Below are positions 9,003 through 18,544 of a stretch of 64,000 nucleotides of DNA, piece by piece (position 1 is the stretch's first letter; each line of letters begins with the position of its first letter). The stretch spans positions 620,001-684,000 of the forward strand of contig OZ257140.1 of the NCBI GenBank assembly GCA_965279165.1. The letters are read 5' to 3'. The DNA is from JBAYIE01 sp965279165 (GTDB lineage Bacteria; Bacteroidota; Bacteroidia; UKL13-3). The notes under the pieces are model-generated. The model had not been told where the DNA came from. It was given only the letters and a program-made list of their open reading frames with translations, and ran no database searches. Position numbers and translations under genes: made by a program.

Positions 9003-11528
9003 ATGACATCAATTACCCATAAACTATTATTACCGTTTTTATTTCTACTACTTTCCCTGCAAGCGATTATCGCACAACCGGGAAGAGGAATGCCCGGAAA
9101 TGGCCAACAAGCAGGCGGCAACAGAATGCCTGCAATTGGACGAATCTATGGTAAATTAATAGATGCCAAAACCAAACAACCGGTTGAATATGCAACAATC
9201 ACCATCCTAAACCAACGAGATTCTGTAATTAATGGTGGTTTAAGCAAAGCAAATGGCGACTTTTCAATTGAAAAACTACCGCTAACCAAATTAAAAGTTA
9301 AAATTCAGTTTATCGGATATAAACCTTCTATTATTCCTACCACTTTAACCTTTAGTAATGCAGAAATTGATATAGGAAATATTAAAATGGAAATTGATAC
9401 CAAGGTATTAAATGAAGTGGTAATATCCGAACAGAAACAAGCAGTAGTGATTGGGGTGGATAGGCGAATTTACAACGTAGACAAGGACATTTCTTCCAGA
9501 GGAGGTACTGCGGTGGATGTCATGAAAAATATTCCCGGACTAACCGTGGATGCCGATGGAAATGTATCGTTAAGAAATCAGTCGCCTACCATTTTTATTG
9601 ATGGCAGACCCACTACTTTAACCATGGAACAGCTTCCATCCGAACAAATCGACAGAATTGAAGTAATCACAAACCCTTCCGCAAAATTTGATGCAAGCGC
9701 GTCAGGTGGTATTGTTAATGTAGTGATGAAAAAGAATACCAAGCCCGGTTATAATGGAATGATTGGATCCAATATTGGAACCATAAAATTTGATGATATT
9801 AACCGACTAGGTGTGAATGGCAATATCAACATAAAGGAAAACAGAATTAACTTTTTTCTTAGCTACAACCTAAATTATAACAATAACCCAACGCTAGGTT
9901 ACACCAACCGAATAACCTTAGATGAAGGAGTTGAAACCGGTAGTTATAACCAGAATAACCAAAACAACCAAGAACGAAGAATGCAGAATGGTCGTTTTGG
10001 TTTTGATTATACCATCAGCAACCGGAACACGCTTACTTTATCCCAAAGTTTGATGGGAGGTGGATTTACTACTTTTGATCAGCAAACATTTAACCAAACC
10101 GGAATGAACGGCGTTAATACCGGTAGCGGAACACGTACCAACGACCAAACCAATGCCATGCAAAACGCAACCACACAAGCTATGTGGAAACATACATTTC
10201 CTAAACAGGGAAAAGAATGGACTGCAGATTTAACCTATAACATGGGGCAACACAAAAGCAACTCACTTTTTACAACCTACAATTATGATAGCCTCCTTAA
10301 TCCATTCCCAAATAACCCGCAATTACAACGCAATACAGGAACAGGAAAATCGCAAGTAGCTACTTTTCAATTCGACTTTACCAATCCATTAACCGATACT
10401 GCCCGACTTGAATTTGGATTAAAAAGCAATATAAAATTATCGGAAACAGGTATGGATGTTGAACAGTTTAACCAAACCAGTGGCGAATATGTTGCCGACA
10501 GCTTTCTAACTTCCGCCTATACGATCCGTGACATGACCAATGCCGTATATGTTAATTATACCAATATGTTTATGGGAATTGGCTATCAGGCAGGACTCCG
10601 TTTTGAAGCAACCCGTTTTACAGGTGAAAACAAAGGCCTTAGTTTCGAATACCTCTACCCCGATGGAACGAAAAATTTAGGCAAGGCATTTTTCCCCAGT
10701 TTATTTTTATCGAAAAAAATTGATCCAAACAATGAGTTTCAATTCAACTTTTCCCGTAAAATAAACCGTCCGGGTTGGATGCAGATTATTCCTTTTATTA
10801 TGTTTAGTGATAAAAATAATTACCAGATAGGTAATCCTTCCCTTGCACCTGAATTTACCAATCTGTCTGAAATTAATTACAACCACATCTTTGGTTTTGG
10901 CAACTGGCTTACCTCCGGATATATACGCTACACCCAAAGTCCGATTACACCTTATGTTTATCAATCACCTACAGATTCCAATGTATTAATTTCAACTTTC
11001 ATCAATGGCGATAAAAATGTTGCCGGTGGTTGGGAAAACAATATCAAATTAAGTCTGGTAAAAAAGAAACTGGATTTCAATTGGAATGTTAATATTTTCT
11101 ATACCCAAATTAGTGCTTCAGAAGGAACCATGGTATTAAGTAATGAAGGCATTTCATGGAATTCGAAAACGATGCTCAGCTATAAACTTCCAAAACAGTT
11201 TACCGTGCAAGTGAATGGTAACTATGAAGCACCTCGAATAATTGCTCAAGGAAAAACCAAAGAGGTTTATTCCATTGATTTTTCAATCAGTAAAGACATT
11301 GGTAAAAAACTTACCTTCAATTTCACCATTAATGATATCTTTAATACACGTGGATTTGGGTCTTATTACACAACGGATTTATTTACGCAAGAACTTTGGA
11401 GAAGAAGAGAAACACGTTTTTTCCGCTTGGGATTTACCTATCGATTTGGGGAATGGGATGTCTCTTTGTTTAAACGTAAAAACACCAAACGCCAAGAAAG
11501 CCAAGGATCAGATCAAGGCGAATTTTAA
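9003..11528 (+). CDS. TonB-dependent-receptor-like outer-membrane beta-barrel protein
   Basis: An outer-membrane protein of 841 residues. A TTG further upstream (8928) would lengthen it, but the ATG at 9003 opens a clean signal peptide ending '...LSLQAIIAQ'. The order is signal peptide, a Gly/Met-rich spacer, a carboxypeptidase-regulatory-like domain ('GRIYGKLIDAKTKQPVEYAT'), a plug-like domain with 'PTIFIDGRPTTLTMEQLP' and 'IDRIEVITNPSAKFDASASG', then a long barrel in the style of OMP_b-brl_3 (PF14905). Such proteins resemble SusC/TonB receptors, but I see no clear TonB box and no SusD partner, so the substrate is unknown. It converges on the DUF4159 gene with 3 bases between stop codons. 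Confidence 0.82.
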   Translation: MTSITHKLLLPFLFLLLSLQAIIAQPGRGMPGNGQQAGGNRMPAIGRIYGKLIDAKTKQPVEYATITILNQRDSVINGGLSKANGDFSIEKLPLTKLKVKIQFIGYKPSIIPTTLTFSNAEIDIGNIKMEIDTKVLNEVVISEQKQAVVIGVDRRIYNVDKDISSRGGTAVDVMKNIPGLTVDADGNVSLRNQSPTIFIDGRPTTLTMEQLPSEQIDRIEVITNPSAKFDASASGGIVNVVMKKNTKPGYNGMIGSNIGTIKFDDINRLGVNGNINIKENRINFFLSYNLNYNNNPTLGYTNRITLDEGVETGSYNQNNQNNQERRMQNGRFGFDYTISNRNTLTLSQSLMGGGFTTFDQQTFNQTGMNGVNTGSGTRTNDQTNAMQNATTQAMWKHTFPKQGKEWTADLTYNMGQHKSNSLFTTYNYDSLLNPFPNNPQLQRNTGTGKSQVATFQFDFTNPLTDTARLEFGLKSNIKLSETGMDVEQFNQTSGEYVADSFLTSAYTIRDMTNAVYVNYTNMFMGIGYQAGLRFEATRFTGENKGLSFEYLYPDGTKNLGKAFFPSLFLSKKIDPNNEFQFNFSRKINRPGWMQIIPFIMFSDKNNYQIGNPSLAPEFTNLSEINYNHIFGFGNWLTSGYIRYTQSPITPYVYQSPTDSNVLISTFINGDKNVAGGWENNIKLSLVKKKLDFNWNVNIFYTQISASEGTMVLSNEGISWNSKTMLSYKLPKQFTVQVNGNYEAPRIIAQGKTKEVYSIDFSISKDIGKKLTFNFTINDIFNTRGFGSYYTTDLFTQELWRRRETRFFRLGFTYRFGEWDVSLFKRKNTKRQESQGSDQGEF

Positions 11529-11531
11529 TTG

Positions 11532-12191
11532 TTATTTCCCTCCTGTAAAGGCATACTGCATGATATTAGCACCCATTTGAAGTGCTTTCAGCCTCACTTC
11601 TTCCGGGTCGTTGTATATATCGGCATCTTCCCAACCATTCCCTAAATCACATTCATAGGAATAAAAACAAACCAACCTTCCTTCATAAATCAGTCCATAA
11701 CCTTGTGGCGCCTTTCCCTCGTGTTCGTGAACCTTAGGCAACCCATCCGAAAATTTAAACTTTTGATGGTAAATAGGATGTAAAAATGGCAATTCAACAA
11801 ATTCTAACCCCGGAAAAACTTTTTTCATTTCTCTTCTGAAAAATTTATCCAATCCGTAATTATCATCTGCATGTAAAAACCCGCCTGCAATTAAGTAAGT
11901 GCGTAAATTATCTGCCTCCTGGTCCGACAGTACTATATTTCCATGTCCGGTTAAATGAATAAACGGGTATTGCATTATATCTGCACTTCCTGCTTCAACT
12001 ACATCCTCTTCCGGATATATATTGGTACCCAATTGTTGGTTGCAAAATTTAATAAGATTTGGCAACGACGTTTTATTGGCATACCAATCCCCTCCTCCAT
12101 TATACTTCAATTTTGCGATGCGAATAGTTGGTGGCGCAAATCCCACAATCATTGTATAACAAATAAATAAAAGACAAAAAACTTTCTTCAT
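11532..12191 (-). CDS. DUF4159 secreted/periplasmic protein
   Basis: A 219-residue protein with a signal peptide (ending near 'GFAPP'). The body matches what I know of DUF4159: 'RIAKLKYNGGGDWYAN' at the mature N-terminus, 'YPFIHLTGHGN' and 'LRTYLIAGGFLHADDNYGLD', a fold related to class-I glutamine-amidotransferase-like domains. No catalytic Cys is obvious, so an enzymatic role is uncertain. Its start codon overlaps the stop of the upstream folA by 4 bases (ATGA), so the two are translationally coupled and probably co-transcribed from the amidase-folA direction. Confidence 0.75.
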   Translation of the reverse strand: MKKVFCLLFICYTMIVGFAPPTIRIAKLKYNGGGDWYANKTSLPNLIKFCNQQLGTNIYPEEDVVEAGSADIMQYPFIHLTGHGNIVLSDQEADNLRTYLIAGGFLHADDNYGLDKFFRREMKKVFPGLEFVELPFLHPIYHQKFKFSDGLPKVHEHEGKAPQGYGLIYEGRLVCFYSYECDLGNGWEDADIYNDPEEVRLKALQMGANIMQYAFTGGK

Positions 12192-12685
12192 TTACGACTA
12201 CGATCAAAAACCATGTATGAATAGTCGAACAAGTTCTTTTCGTCCTTTACCTGTTTATTTTCGGAAACTAGCTGCCAAGTTTCTTTATTTAATTGCGGAA
12301 AAAAGGTGTCGGCATCAAAAACATGGTGTATCCGCGTTAAATAAACCCGGTCTGCAATCTCCAATGATTGCCGGTAAATATTTCCTCCACCTGTTATAAA
12401 CAATTCTTGCTCACCTGCATTTTGTGCTAATTTCACGCCATCCTCTATTGTGTTACATATGGAACATCCATCCATGCGCCAATCAGCATTGGCCGTAATT
12501 ACAATATTTACTCTTCCGGGAAGTGGCTTACCAACGGATTCAAAGGTTTTCCTTCCCATTAAAATGTGGTGACCGGTAGTGGTTGCTTTAAAATACTTTA
12601 AATCTGCCGGCAAATAACACAATAACCGGTTTTCTTTACCAATTCCATTTTGCTCGTCGGCCGCTACTATTAATGATATCCGCAT
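12188..12685 (-). CDS. folA: Dihydrofolate reductase
   Basis: A 165-residue enzyme that reduces dihydrofolate with NADPH for one-carbon metabolism. The ATG at 12685 gives 'MRISLIVAADEQNGIG', the standard DHFR N-terminus; the longer upstream frame runs toward the amidase gene and is not needed. The catalytic Asp is kept in 'LPADLKYFK', with 'HILMGRKTFESVGKPLPGR' for NADPH binding and 'LFITGGGNIYRQSL' near the C-terminus. An oddity is that the usual 'LPWHLPADL' reads 'LLCYLPADL', so the conserved Pro-Trp before the catalytic segment is Leu-Cys. The stop overlaps the start of the DUF4159 gene; the amidase ends 37 bases upstream. Confidence 0.9.
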   Translation of the reverse strand: MRISLIVAADEQNGIGKENRLLCYLPADLKYFKATTTGHHILMGRKTFESVGKPLPGRVNIVITANADWRMDGCSICNTIEDGVKLAQNAGEQELFITGGGNIYRQSLEIADRVYLTRIHHVFDADTFFPQLNKETWQLVSENKQVKDEKNLFDYSYMVFDRSRK

Positions 12686-12722
12686 AAACAATAATAACGC
12701 ATTATACGTCGATTTCCATACA

Positions 12723-13541
12723 CTACTTCGAATTCTCGATTTTGATTTTATAGGTATTAACTGCTTTTGCAATGGCAACTGATAGTTGCTCTTGGCCAGC
12801 ATCCGATAAGAGGAAACTCCGCTCTGCTTTGTTGCTGATAAAACCGGTTTCGATTAAAATACTTGGCATTTTACTTCTCCATAAAACCATAAATGGCGCT
12901 TGTTTAACACCTCTGCTGTTGCGCTCTATTGCTTTAAATTGTGCTTCCACATAGGAAGACAAACGAAGACTTTGGTCCATGAAAGCATTCTGTAAAAAAG
13001 AAAAATAGATATCTGCTTCCGGTGAATTGGGATCAAATCCTTCGTATTGTTCCTGGTAATCCTTTTCCAATAAAATTACTGAATTCTCCCTTTTGGCTAC
13101 ATTCAGATTCCCTTCGGTTTTATTTAACCCCATCGAAAATGTTTCGGTTCCAAATACTTCTGTCTTTTGATTGGCATTACAATGAACTGAAATAAACAAA
13201 TCCGCATTATTTCGGTTAGCAATTCCTGCCCTTTCATGCAATTCAATAAACTCATCCGTGGTTCTGGTAAAAATTACTTTCACTTCTGGCATGATTTTTT
13301 GTATTTCTTCACCTACCTTTAAAGCTATTGATAATGTTACATCCTTTTCTTTTGCTCCTCCATACATGCTTCCGGCATCATGTCCTCCATGTCCGGCATC
13401 AACCACCACGGTTTTTATTTTCGGCCGCATGATATCCAGCGGTTTATATGCACAAACCAGTATGCTTAATAAAATCAGACCCGTTCTGCCTGTATATTTT
13501 ATCTTATTAGTAACTTTAGTTAGTTTTGCAGCCATTGTCAT
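12723..13541 (-). CDS. N-acetylmuramoyl-L-alanine amidase (Amidase_3)
   Basis: A 272-residue zinc amidase that cleaves the amide bond between MurNAc and the stem peptide in peptidoglycan. The family signature is complete: 'VVVDAGHGGHDAG' with zinc ligand H51, E65 in 'KEKDVTL', H120 in 'FISVHCNA', and the catalytic E231 in 'SILIETGFISN'. A hydrophobic segment at residues 20-31 ('GLILLSILVCAY') serves as signal or anchor, which places it in the periplasm. ATGs at 13541 and 13535 are both possible starts. It heads the amidase-folA-DUF4159 run and is divergent from lptD. Confidence 0.9.
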   Translation of the reverse strand: MTMAAKLTKVTNKIKYTGRTGLILLSILVCAYKPLDIMRPKIKTVVVDAGHGGHDAGSMYGGAKEKDVTLSIALKVGEEIQKIMPEVKVIFTRTTDEFIELHERAGIANRNNADLFISVHCNANQKTEVFGTETFSMGLNKTEGNLNVAKRENSVILLEKDYQEQYEGFDPNSPEADIYFSFLQNAFMDQSLRLSSYVEAQFKAIERNSRGVKQAPFMVLWRSKMPSILIETGFISNKAERSFLLSDAGQEQLSVAIAKAVNTYKIKIENSK

Positions 13542-13585
13542 ATATCAATTACAATTTTAGTCAACTCCGGTCGGTTATTCAGTTA

Positions 13586-16249
13586 GTGGTAATTAAATTT
13601 TTACCACTGCTGTTGTTAATTTGTTCAGTTGCATATGCACAAAAGGCTCCTACGAAATCAAAAAAGAACAAAAAAACAGCGGTTACCAAACCTGTAACTC
13701 CTCCCGATACCATTACAAAAGTCGTACCGAATGATACTATTCCCTTCTGGGCAAATGATAGGGTGTACTTTGATCCAATGGATACTGTTCAGAATATCAG
13801 AATTTCAAAATCTGCACTGGATAAAGAAGTCAAATATTCGGCCGATGATTCGATGCCTTATAATGCCGAAACCAGAACCATTTATTTGTACCGAAATGCA
13901 CAGGTCGATTTCGGGGAGATGCAGTTAAAAGCAGATTTTATTAAAATAGAACTTGATAAAAATCTGATGACTGCAATCGGAACAAAAGACTCCTCGGGAA
14001 GAATTAGGGGCAAACCCGTTTTTACCGAAAGTGGTACCGAATACAAAGCAGAAATCATTAAATATAACTTTAAAACAAAAAAAGGAATATTAAGCGAATT
14101 GTGGACCAAAGAAGGCGATGGTTACATACATGGCAGTAATGTAAAAAGAAATGAAGACAATAACTTTGGGGTAAAATATGCAAAATATACCACCTGCGAA
14201 GACGAACATCCCCATTATTTTATTGGCGCCTTAAAGTTAAAGGTGATTCCAAATGATAAAATCGTAACCGGACCCGCAAACCTTTGGATTGAAGATGTGC
14301 CAACGATTCTGGCGATTCCGTTTGGTATGTTTTCTATAAAAAAAGGACAAAAATCCGGAATAATAATTCCACAATACGGCAATTCGGCTGATAGGGGCTA
14401 TTTCTTAAGAAATGGAGGTTATTATTTTGCGTTAGGAGATTACCACGACTTACAGCTTACCGGGGATATTTTTTCGAATGGCAGTTGGGCAGGAAGAAGT
14501 TTTTACCGGTATACCAATCGCTATCACTACACCGGTAGCCTTGGTTTTAATTATAATTATAACAAATTTGGCAATGAAGAAGATCCGGATTTTCGCCTAT
14601 CTAAAGATTTTCAGTTAAGCTGGCTGCATCGTTCGGACCCTAAAGCCCGTCCCAACTCTAACTTTTCAGCCAATGTAAATATTGTGAGTAACGAATACCT
14701 CGCAAATAATTCATACGTGCCTCAAAATATAGTTGCCAACCAGCTTAACTCCAGTGTTGCGTATAATAAAGGCTTTAAAAATGGCAAACACAATTTATCT
14801 ACTACTGCCCGTATGTCGCAAAACACCTATACGCATGATGTATCCATTTCGTTCCCTGATATAACATACACGGTATCTAGTTTTGCACCTTTTAAACCTA
14901 AATATAAAAACACGGCTGATAAATGGTATGAGAATATTACCACCAACTATAACCTTCAATTCCGAAATGATTTGGTAACGAAAGATTCTATCCTGTTTCA
15001 GCGTTGGGGTAACGAAAGTGGCAATGCGTTACAAATGTTCCTGGATTCTTCAACCCGATTCGGAATGTTGCATACCATTCCCATCCAAACTTCATTTAAA
15101 GTGATGAAATTTTATACCTTATCTGCCAGTGTTTCCTTAAATGATTATATGTACTATAAAACAGTAAGAAGAGATACTACAGGTTCTACTTTTGCATATG
15201 GATTCGAAAATGCTATTTCGTATAGTTCAAGGTTGGGACTAAGTACCCGATATTATGGTATGGCTCAATTCTCGAAAGGAAAACTAAAAGCAATCAGACA
15301 TGTGATCACTCCTACCCTTGATTTTACCTATGCCCCCGACTTTGGCGACCCTTCCTTTGGGTATTATAAAACGTATAAAAACAGCGCAGGTCAGGATATT
15401 CGGTATTCTATTTTTGAAAACGGAATATTTGGAGGTCCCGGTATTGGCCGTCAAGGAAATATTGGATTTGCTATGGACAATAACCTGGAACTAAAACTTA
15501 CACCGGGTAAAAAGGACACAACCAATACCGATAGAAAAGTGCAGATTTTTGAAAGTATACGTGCCGGGGCTTCCTATAATATTTTCGCAGATTCGTTACA
15601 ATTAAGTGTTATTTCATTATCCGGACGAACAAGACTTTTTAAAAATGTATCAATAAACGGTAGTGCAGCATTGGATCCTTATTACAATCAGATTACGAGT
15701 ATTAATGGTTACGAATATGTTACCCGTGTAAATACTTTTTACTGGGATAAAAACAAAAGCCTGGGAATTATTACGAATGCAAATATTGGTTTAGGGGCCA
15801 GCTTCTCGCCCGAAATGTTTGGCAAGAAAACAAACAAACGAAACCATTACGATGGAGAACTCCGATATATAAACGACTTCCCAACGGATTATTACGATTT
15901 CAATATTCCCTGGAACTTGAGCATGAACTATACCGTATCTTACTATAAATATCAAACTTTAAATAATCCAACCGGTACCAATTATGTACAAACCATCAAT
16001 TTTAATGGTGATGTTAATGTTACCAAAAACTGGAAGGTTGGTTATTCCTCCGGTTATGATTTCAGAGAAAAGAAAATCACGTTTACATCGATCGATTTTG
16101 TAAGAAATCTCCACTGTTGGGAATTCAAGTTGAATTGGATTCCGATTGGTCCGCGTCAGAGTTTTCTATTTACCATTAATGTAAAATCGAGCCTGTTGCA
16201 AGATCTAAAAATGACCCGCCGGAAAGACTGGTACGACAGGTCGTTGTAA
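13586..16249 (+). CDS. lptD: LptD/OstA-type LPS-assembly outer-membrane protein
   Basis: A large outer-membrane protein of about 887 residues for the last step of LPS transport. The frame is open back to a TTG at 13526 inside the amidase gene. The GTG at 13586 starts a compact signal peptide ending 'CSVAYAQ' and is the better choice. After a Lys/Pro-rich spacer comes an OstA-like jelly-roll domain ('NAETRTIYLYRNAQVDFGEMQLKAD'), then 'PFGMFSIKKGQKSGIIIP' and a long barrel with many Tyr/Asn-rich strands. This is the divergent LptD seen in Bacteroidota, fused to an OstA domain. The neighbouring amidase points the other way; the two promoter regions must overlap the coding starts. Confidence 0.85.
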   Translation: MVIKFLPLLLLICSVAYAQKAPTKSKKNKKTAVTKPVTPPDTITKVVPNDTIPFWANDRVYFDPMDTVQNIRISKSALDKEVKYSADDSMPYNAETRTIYLYRNAQVDFGEMQLKADFIKIELDKNLMTAIGTKDSSGRIRGKPVFTESGTEYKAEIIKYNFKTKKGILSELWTKEGDGYIHGSNVKRNEDNNFGVKYAKYTTCEDEHPHYFIGALKLKVIPNDKIVTGPANLWIEDVPTILAIPFGMFSIKKGQKSGIIIPQYGNSADRGYFLRNGGYYFALGDYHDLQLTGDIFSNGSWAGRSFYRYTNRYHYTGSLGFNYNYNKFGNEEDPDFRLSKDFQLSWLHRSDPKARPNSNFSANVNIVSNEYLANNSYVPQNIVANQLNSSVAYNKGFKNGKHNLSTTARMSQNTYTHDVSISFPDITYTVSSFAPFKPKYKNTADKWYENITTNYNLQFRNDLVTKDSILFQRWGNESGNALQMFLDSSTRFGMLHTIPIQTSFKVMKFYTLSASVSLNDYMYYKTVRRDTTGSTFAYGFENAISYSSRLGLSTRYYGMAQFSKGKLKAIRHVITPTLDFTYAPDFGDPSFGYYKTYKNSAGQDIRYSIFENGIFGGPGIGRQGNIGFAMDNNLELKLTPGKKDTTNTDRKVQIFESIRAGASYNIFADSLQLSVISLSGRTRLFKNVSINGSAALDPYYNQITSINGYEYVTRVNTFYWDKNKSLGIITNANIGLGASFSPEMFGKKTNKRNHYDGELRYINDFPTDYYDFNIPWNLSMNYTVSYYKYQTLNNPTGTNYVQTINFNGDVNVTKNWKVGYSSGYDFREKKITFTSIDFVRNLHCWEFKLNWIPIGPRQSFLFTINVKSSLLQDLKMTRRKDWYDRSL

Positions 16250-16308
16250 TATCTCCGTTCCTGTTTAGAATATATCTCCTTAAATTCCTTGTATTTAGTT
16301 CTCTTCCC

Positions 16309-16339
16309 TTTGTTTATTGCGTTTTAAAAGGTTAATTTG
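16309..16339 (+). promoter_or_regulatory. Candidate promoter for gcvT
   Basis: TTTG at 16309-16312 and TTAATTTG at 16332-16339 (seven of eight matches to TAnnTTTG) are 19 bases apart, the usual Bacteroidota spacing. The gcvT ATG is 20 bases downstream. The spacing makes this one of the better promoter matches in the window. Confidence 0.5.
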
Positions 16340-16359
16340 AACCTTATAAATTTTACCGG

Positions 16360-17439
16360 ATGAAATACGTAGCTTTAAATGATTTACATGTGTCCCTTGG
16401 GGCCAAAATGATTGAATTTGCAGGATACAATATGCCTGTTTTATATACGAATCTGATACAAGAACACCTTGCAGTTAGAAACAGCGTTGGTGTTTTTGAT
16501 GTTAGCCATATGGGCGAGTTTATGTTAAAAGGTGAAAAAGCGCTCGAGTTGATACAACTTGTTACCAGCAATGATGCATCTAAATTAACAAAAGGAAAAG
16601 TGCAGTATAGTTGTTTACCAAATGAAACCGGAGGAATTGTAGACGACTTACTGGTTTACAAATGGGACGAAAACGAATATTACTTGGTGGTAAATGCATC
16701 CAATATTGAGAAAGACTGGAATTGGATAAGCAAGCACAATACCTTTGGTGTAGAAATGACCAATATGAGTGATGATTTGAGTTTACTTGCTGTACAAGGA
16801 CCAAATGCAATTAAGGTATTGCAGAAATTAACGGATGTTAAATTATCCGATATGGAATATTATACGTATACAACCGGTATGATGGCCGGATGTGAAGATG
16901 TTATCATATCGAATACCGGATATACCGGTGCCGGTGGATTCGAAATATATGTATGGAATAAAGATGCGCGCAAAATGTGGGATGCTATTTTTGAAGCAGG
17001 AAAAGAATTTAATATTACACCTTGTGGTTTGGGTGCAAGGGATACCCTTCGTTTAGAGAAAGGATTTTGTTTATACGGTCATGATATAAACGACGAAACA
17101 TCACCGATTGAAGCCGGTTTAGGTTGGATAACCAAATTCACCAAACCATTTATTAACCACGAATACCATAAAAAAATTAAGGAAACCGGAGCTACTAAAA
17201 AGCTGGTTGGATTCGAAATGGTTGAACGTGGAGGAATTCCTCGTCAACACCATATTATAAAAGATGCCAATGGCAATGCAATCGGTGAAGTAACATCCGG
17301 AACACAATCTCCTTCTCTAAATAAAGCAATAGGCATGGGTTATGTTACGGCAGAGAATGCGAAACCGGATTCGGAAATTTTTATTGAAATCCGCGAAAAA
17401 CAAATTCGCGCCAAAGTTGTCAAAATACCTTTTTTATAA
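16360..17439 (+). CDS. gcvT: Aminomethyltransferase, glycine cleavage system T protein
   Basis: A 359-residue cytoplasmic enzyme, the usual GcvT length. It transfers the methylene group from the aminomethyl-lipoyl H protein to tetrahydrofolate and releases ammonia. Family motifs run in order: 'EFAGYNMPVLY' near the N-terminus, 'RNSVGVFDVSHMGEF' with the folate-site Asp, 'SNTGYTGAGGFEIYV', and 'LGARDTLRLEKGFCLYGHD'. The C-terminal barrel contains 'GEVTSGTQSPSLNKAIGMGYV'. The other glycine-cleavage genes are not in the window. A small secreted-protein gene starts one base after its stop codon and comB follows, so the three probably form a transcript. Confidence 0.95.
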   Translation: MKYVALNDLHVSLGAKMIEFAGYNMPVLYTNLIQEHLAVRNSVGVFDVSHMGEFMLKGEKALELIQLVTSNDASKLTKGKVQYSCLPNETGGIVDDLLVYKWDENEYYLVVNASNIEKDWNWISKHNTFGVEMTNMSDDLSLLAVQGPNAIKVLQKLTDVKLSDMEYYTYTTGMMAGCEDVIISNTGYTGAGGFEIYVWNKDARKMWDAIFEAGKEFNITPCGLGARDTLRLEKGFCLYGHDINDETSPIEAGLGWITKFTKPFINHEYHKKIKETGATKKLVGFEMVERGGIPRQHHIIKDANGNAIGEVTSGTQSPSLNKAIGMGYVTAENAKPDSEIFIEIREKQIRAKVVKIPFL

Positions 17440-17440
17440 G

Positions 17441-17791
17441 ATGAAAAATACGCCGATCGTTTTATTGGTATTATTAGCGCTTTTCTTTGGAAAGGCACAA
17501 GCGCAAAACGTGACCGAAAAAAATGAATTTCACAAAGTATTACCGGGTTACTCAGAAGTAAATGTTCGTGAAATAGTTGGCGTTCCGGCCAGGGTTGAAC
17601 CTTTTGTTACCATTCATAATACCACAAACGACACCACCACATTCTGGGTGTATAATAATTTATATACGATTGCTTTTAAGAACCACTTTGTTGATTATGT
17701 AGAACCGGACCGGGTTCTATTTTTACAAAAGGTTCAAAATTGGGCCAATCCCCAAAACAAGGAAGGTGTCAGAATTAAGTATGGCAAATAA
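17441..17791 (+). CDS. Small secreted protein of unknown function
   Basis: A 116-residue protein. The ATG at 17441 opens a clear signal peptide (cleavage near 'GKAQAQN'), whereas the longer frame starts inside gcvT. The mature part, about 95 residues, has no motif I recognise; 'TIHNTTNDTTTFWVYNNLYTIAFK' suggests beta structure. It begins one base after the gcvT stop and its last 11 bases overlap comB, so it is translationally linked to both. It is probably periplasmic. The function cannot be inferred. Confidence 0.65.
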   Translation: MKNTPIVLLVLLALFFGKAQAQNVTEKNEFHKVLPGYSEVNVREIVGVPARVEPFVTIHNTTNDTTTFWVYNNLYTIAFKNHFVDYVEPDRVLFLQKVQNWANPQNKEGVRIKYGK

Positions 17792-18524
17792 ATTAGAAGT
17801 TGTTCTTACTCCTGCATTATTACCACTATATCAGGTTAAAGATAAAGTAGTTGTTGTTATTGATATACTTCGAGCTACAACCAGTATTTGCGTTGCATTT
17901 AAAACAGGGGTAAATAAAATTTTACCGGTTGCAACTCCGGAAGAAGCAGCATTATTTAAAGACTTTGATTTTATAACTGCTGCAGAAAGGAATGCCGTAA
18001 AATTAGAAGGATTTGATTTGGGAAATTCCCCTTTCGAATTCGAGAATATTTTTCTTCAAAACCGCAATATTGCATTTACCACCACCAATGGAACAAAAGC
18101 CATTAAACTTGCCAAAGAATTAGGAGCATCCGAAATATTAATAGGTTCGTTTCTAAATCTGAATGCCTTATGTGACATGCTGAAATCCTTGGAGAACAAA
18201 TCCGTTATTTTATTATGTGCCGGATGGAAAGACAAAGTAAATCTTGAAGATACTTTGTTTGCAGGAGCGGTTGTAGAAAACTTAATGCAAACCTTCGAAA
18301 TAAATTGTGATTCGGCATTAGCCGCCAACATTTTATACCATTCCTGTTCCGACAAATTGTTGGAAATTGTAAACCAATCATCGCATGCAAAAAGATTTAA
18401 AATCTTACATGCAGGAAGTAATGATGTAGCCTATTGCCTTCAACAAAACACAATAGATTTAGTTCCGATAATGGAAGGCGAATATATTGTTGCTGCCAAA
18501 CAAACAGCATCTTCAAGTCAATAA
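17781..18524 (+). CDS. comB: 2-phosphosulfolactate phosphatase family (ComB)
   Basis: A 247-residue cytoplasmic protein of the ComB family, named after the Mg-dependent phosphatase that makes sulfolactate in coenzyme M biosynthesis. Visible family features are 'VVVVIDILRATTSICVAF' near the N-terminus, 'FITAAERNAVKLEGFDLGNSP', 'FTTTNGTKAI' and 'LLCAGWKDKVNLEDTLFAGA'. Bacteroidota do not make coenzyme M, so the physiological substrate is likely another sulfonate or phosphate ester; this is inference. The ATG at 17781 is preferred over the upstream GTG at 17766. It overlaps the preceding secreted-protein gene by 11 bases and converges on gyrB. Confidence 0.82.
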   Translation: MANKLEVVLTPALLPLYQVKDKVVVVIDILRATTSICVAFKTGVNKILPVATPEEAALFKDFDFITAAERNAVKLEGFDLGNSPFEFENIFLQNRNIAFTTTNGTKAIKLAKELGASEILIGSFLNLNALCDMLKSLENKSVILLCAGWKDKVNLEDTLFAGAVVENLMQTFEINCDSALAANILYHSCSDKLLEIVNQSSHAKRFKILHAGSNDVAYCLQQNTIDLVPIMEGEYIVAAKQTASSSQ

Positions 18525-18544
18525 TTTTTTACGCTTATTGATGT

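Noticed and set aside
13526..13585. TTG at 13526 as the lptD start
   Set aside because: It adds 20 residues inside the divergent amidase gene, and the GTG at 13586 gives a standard signal peptide.
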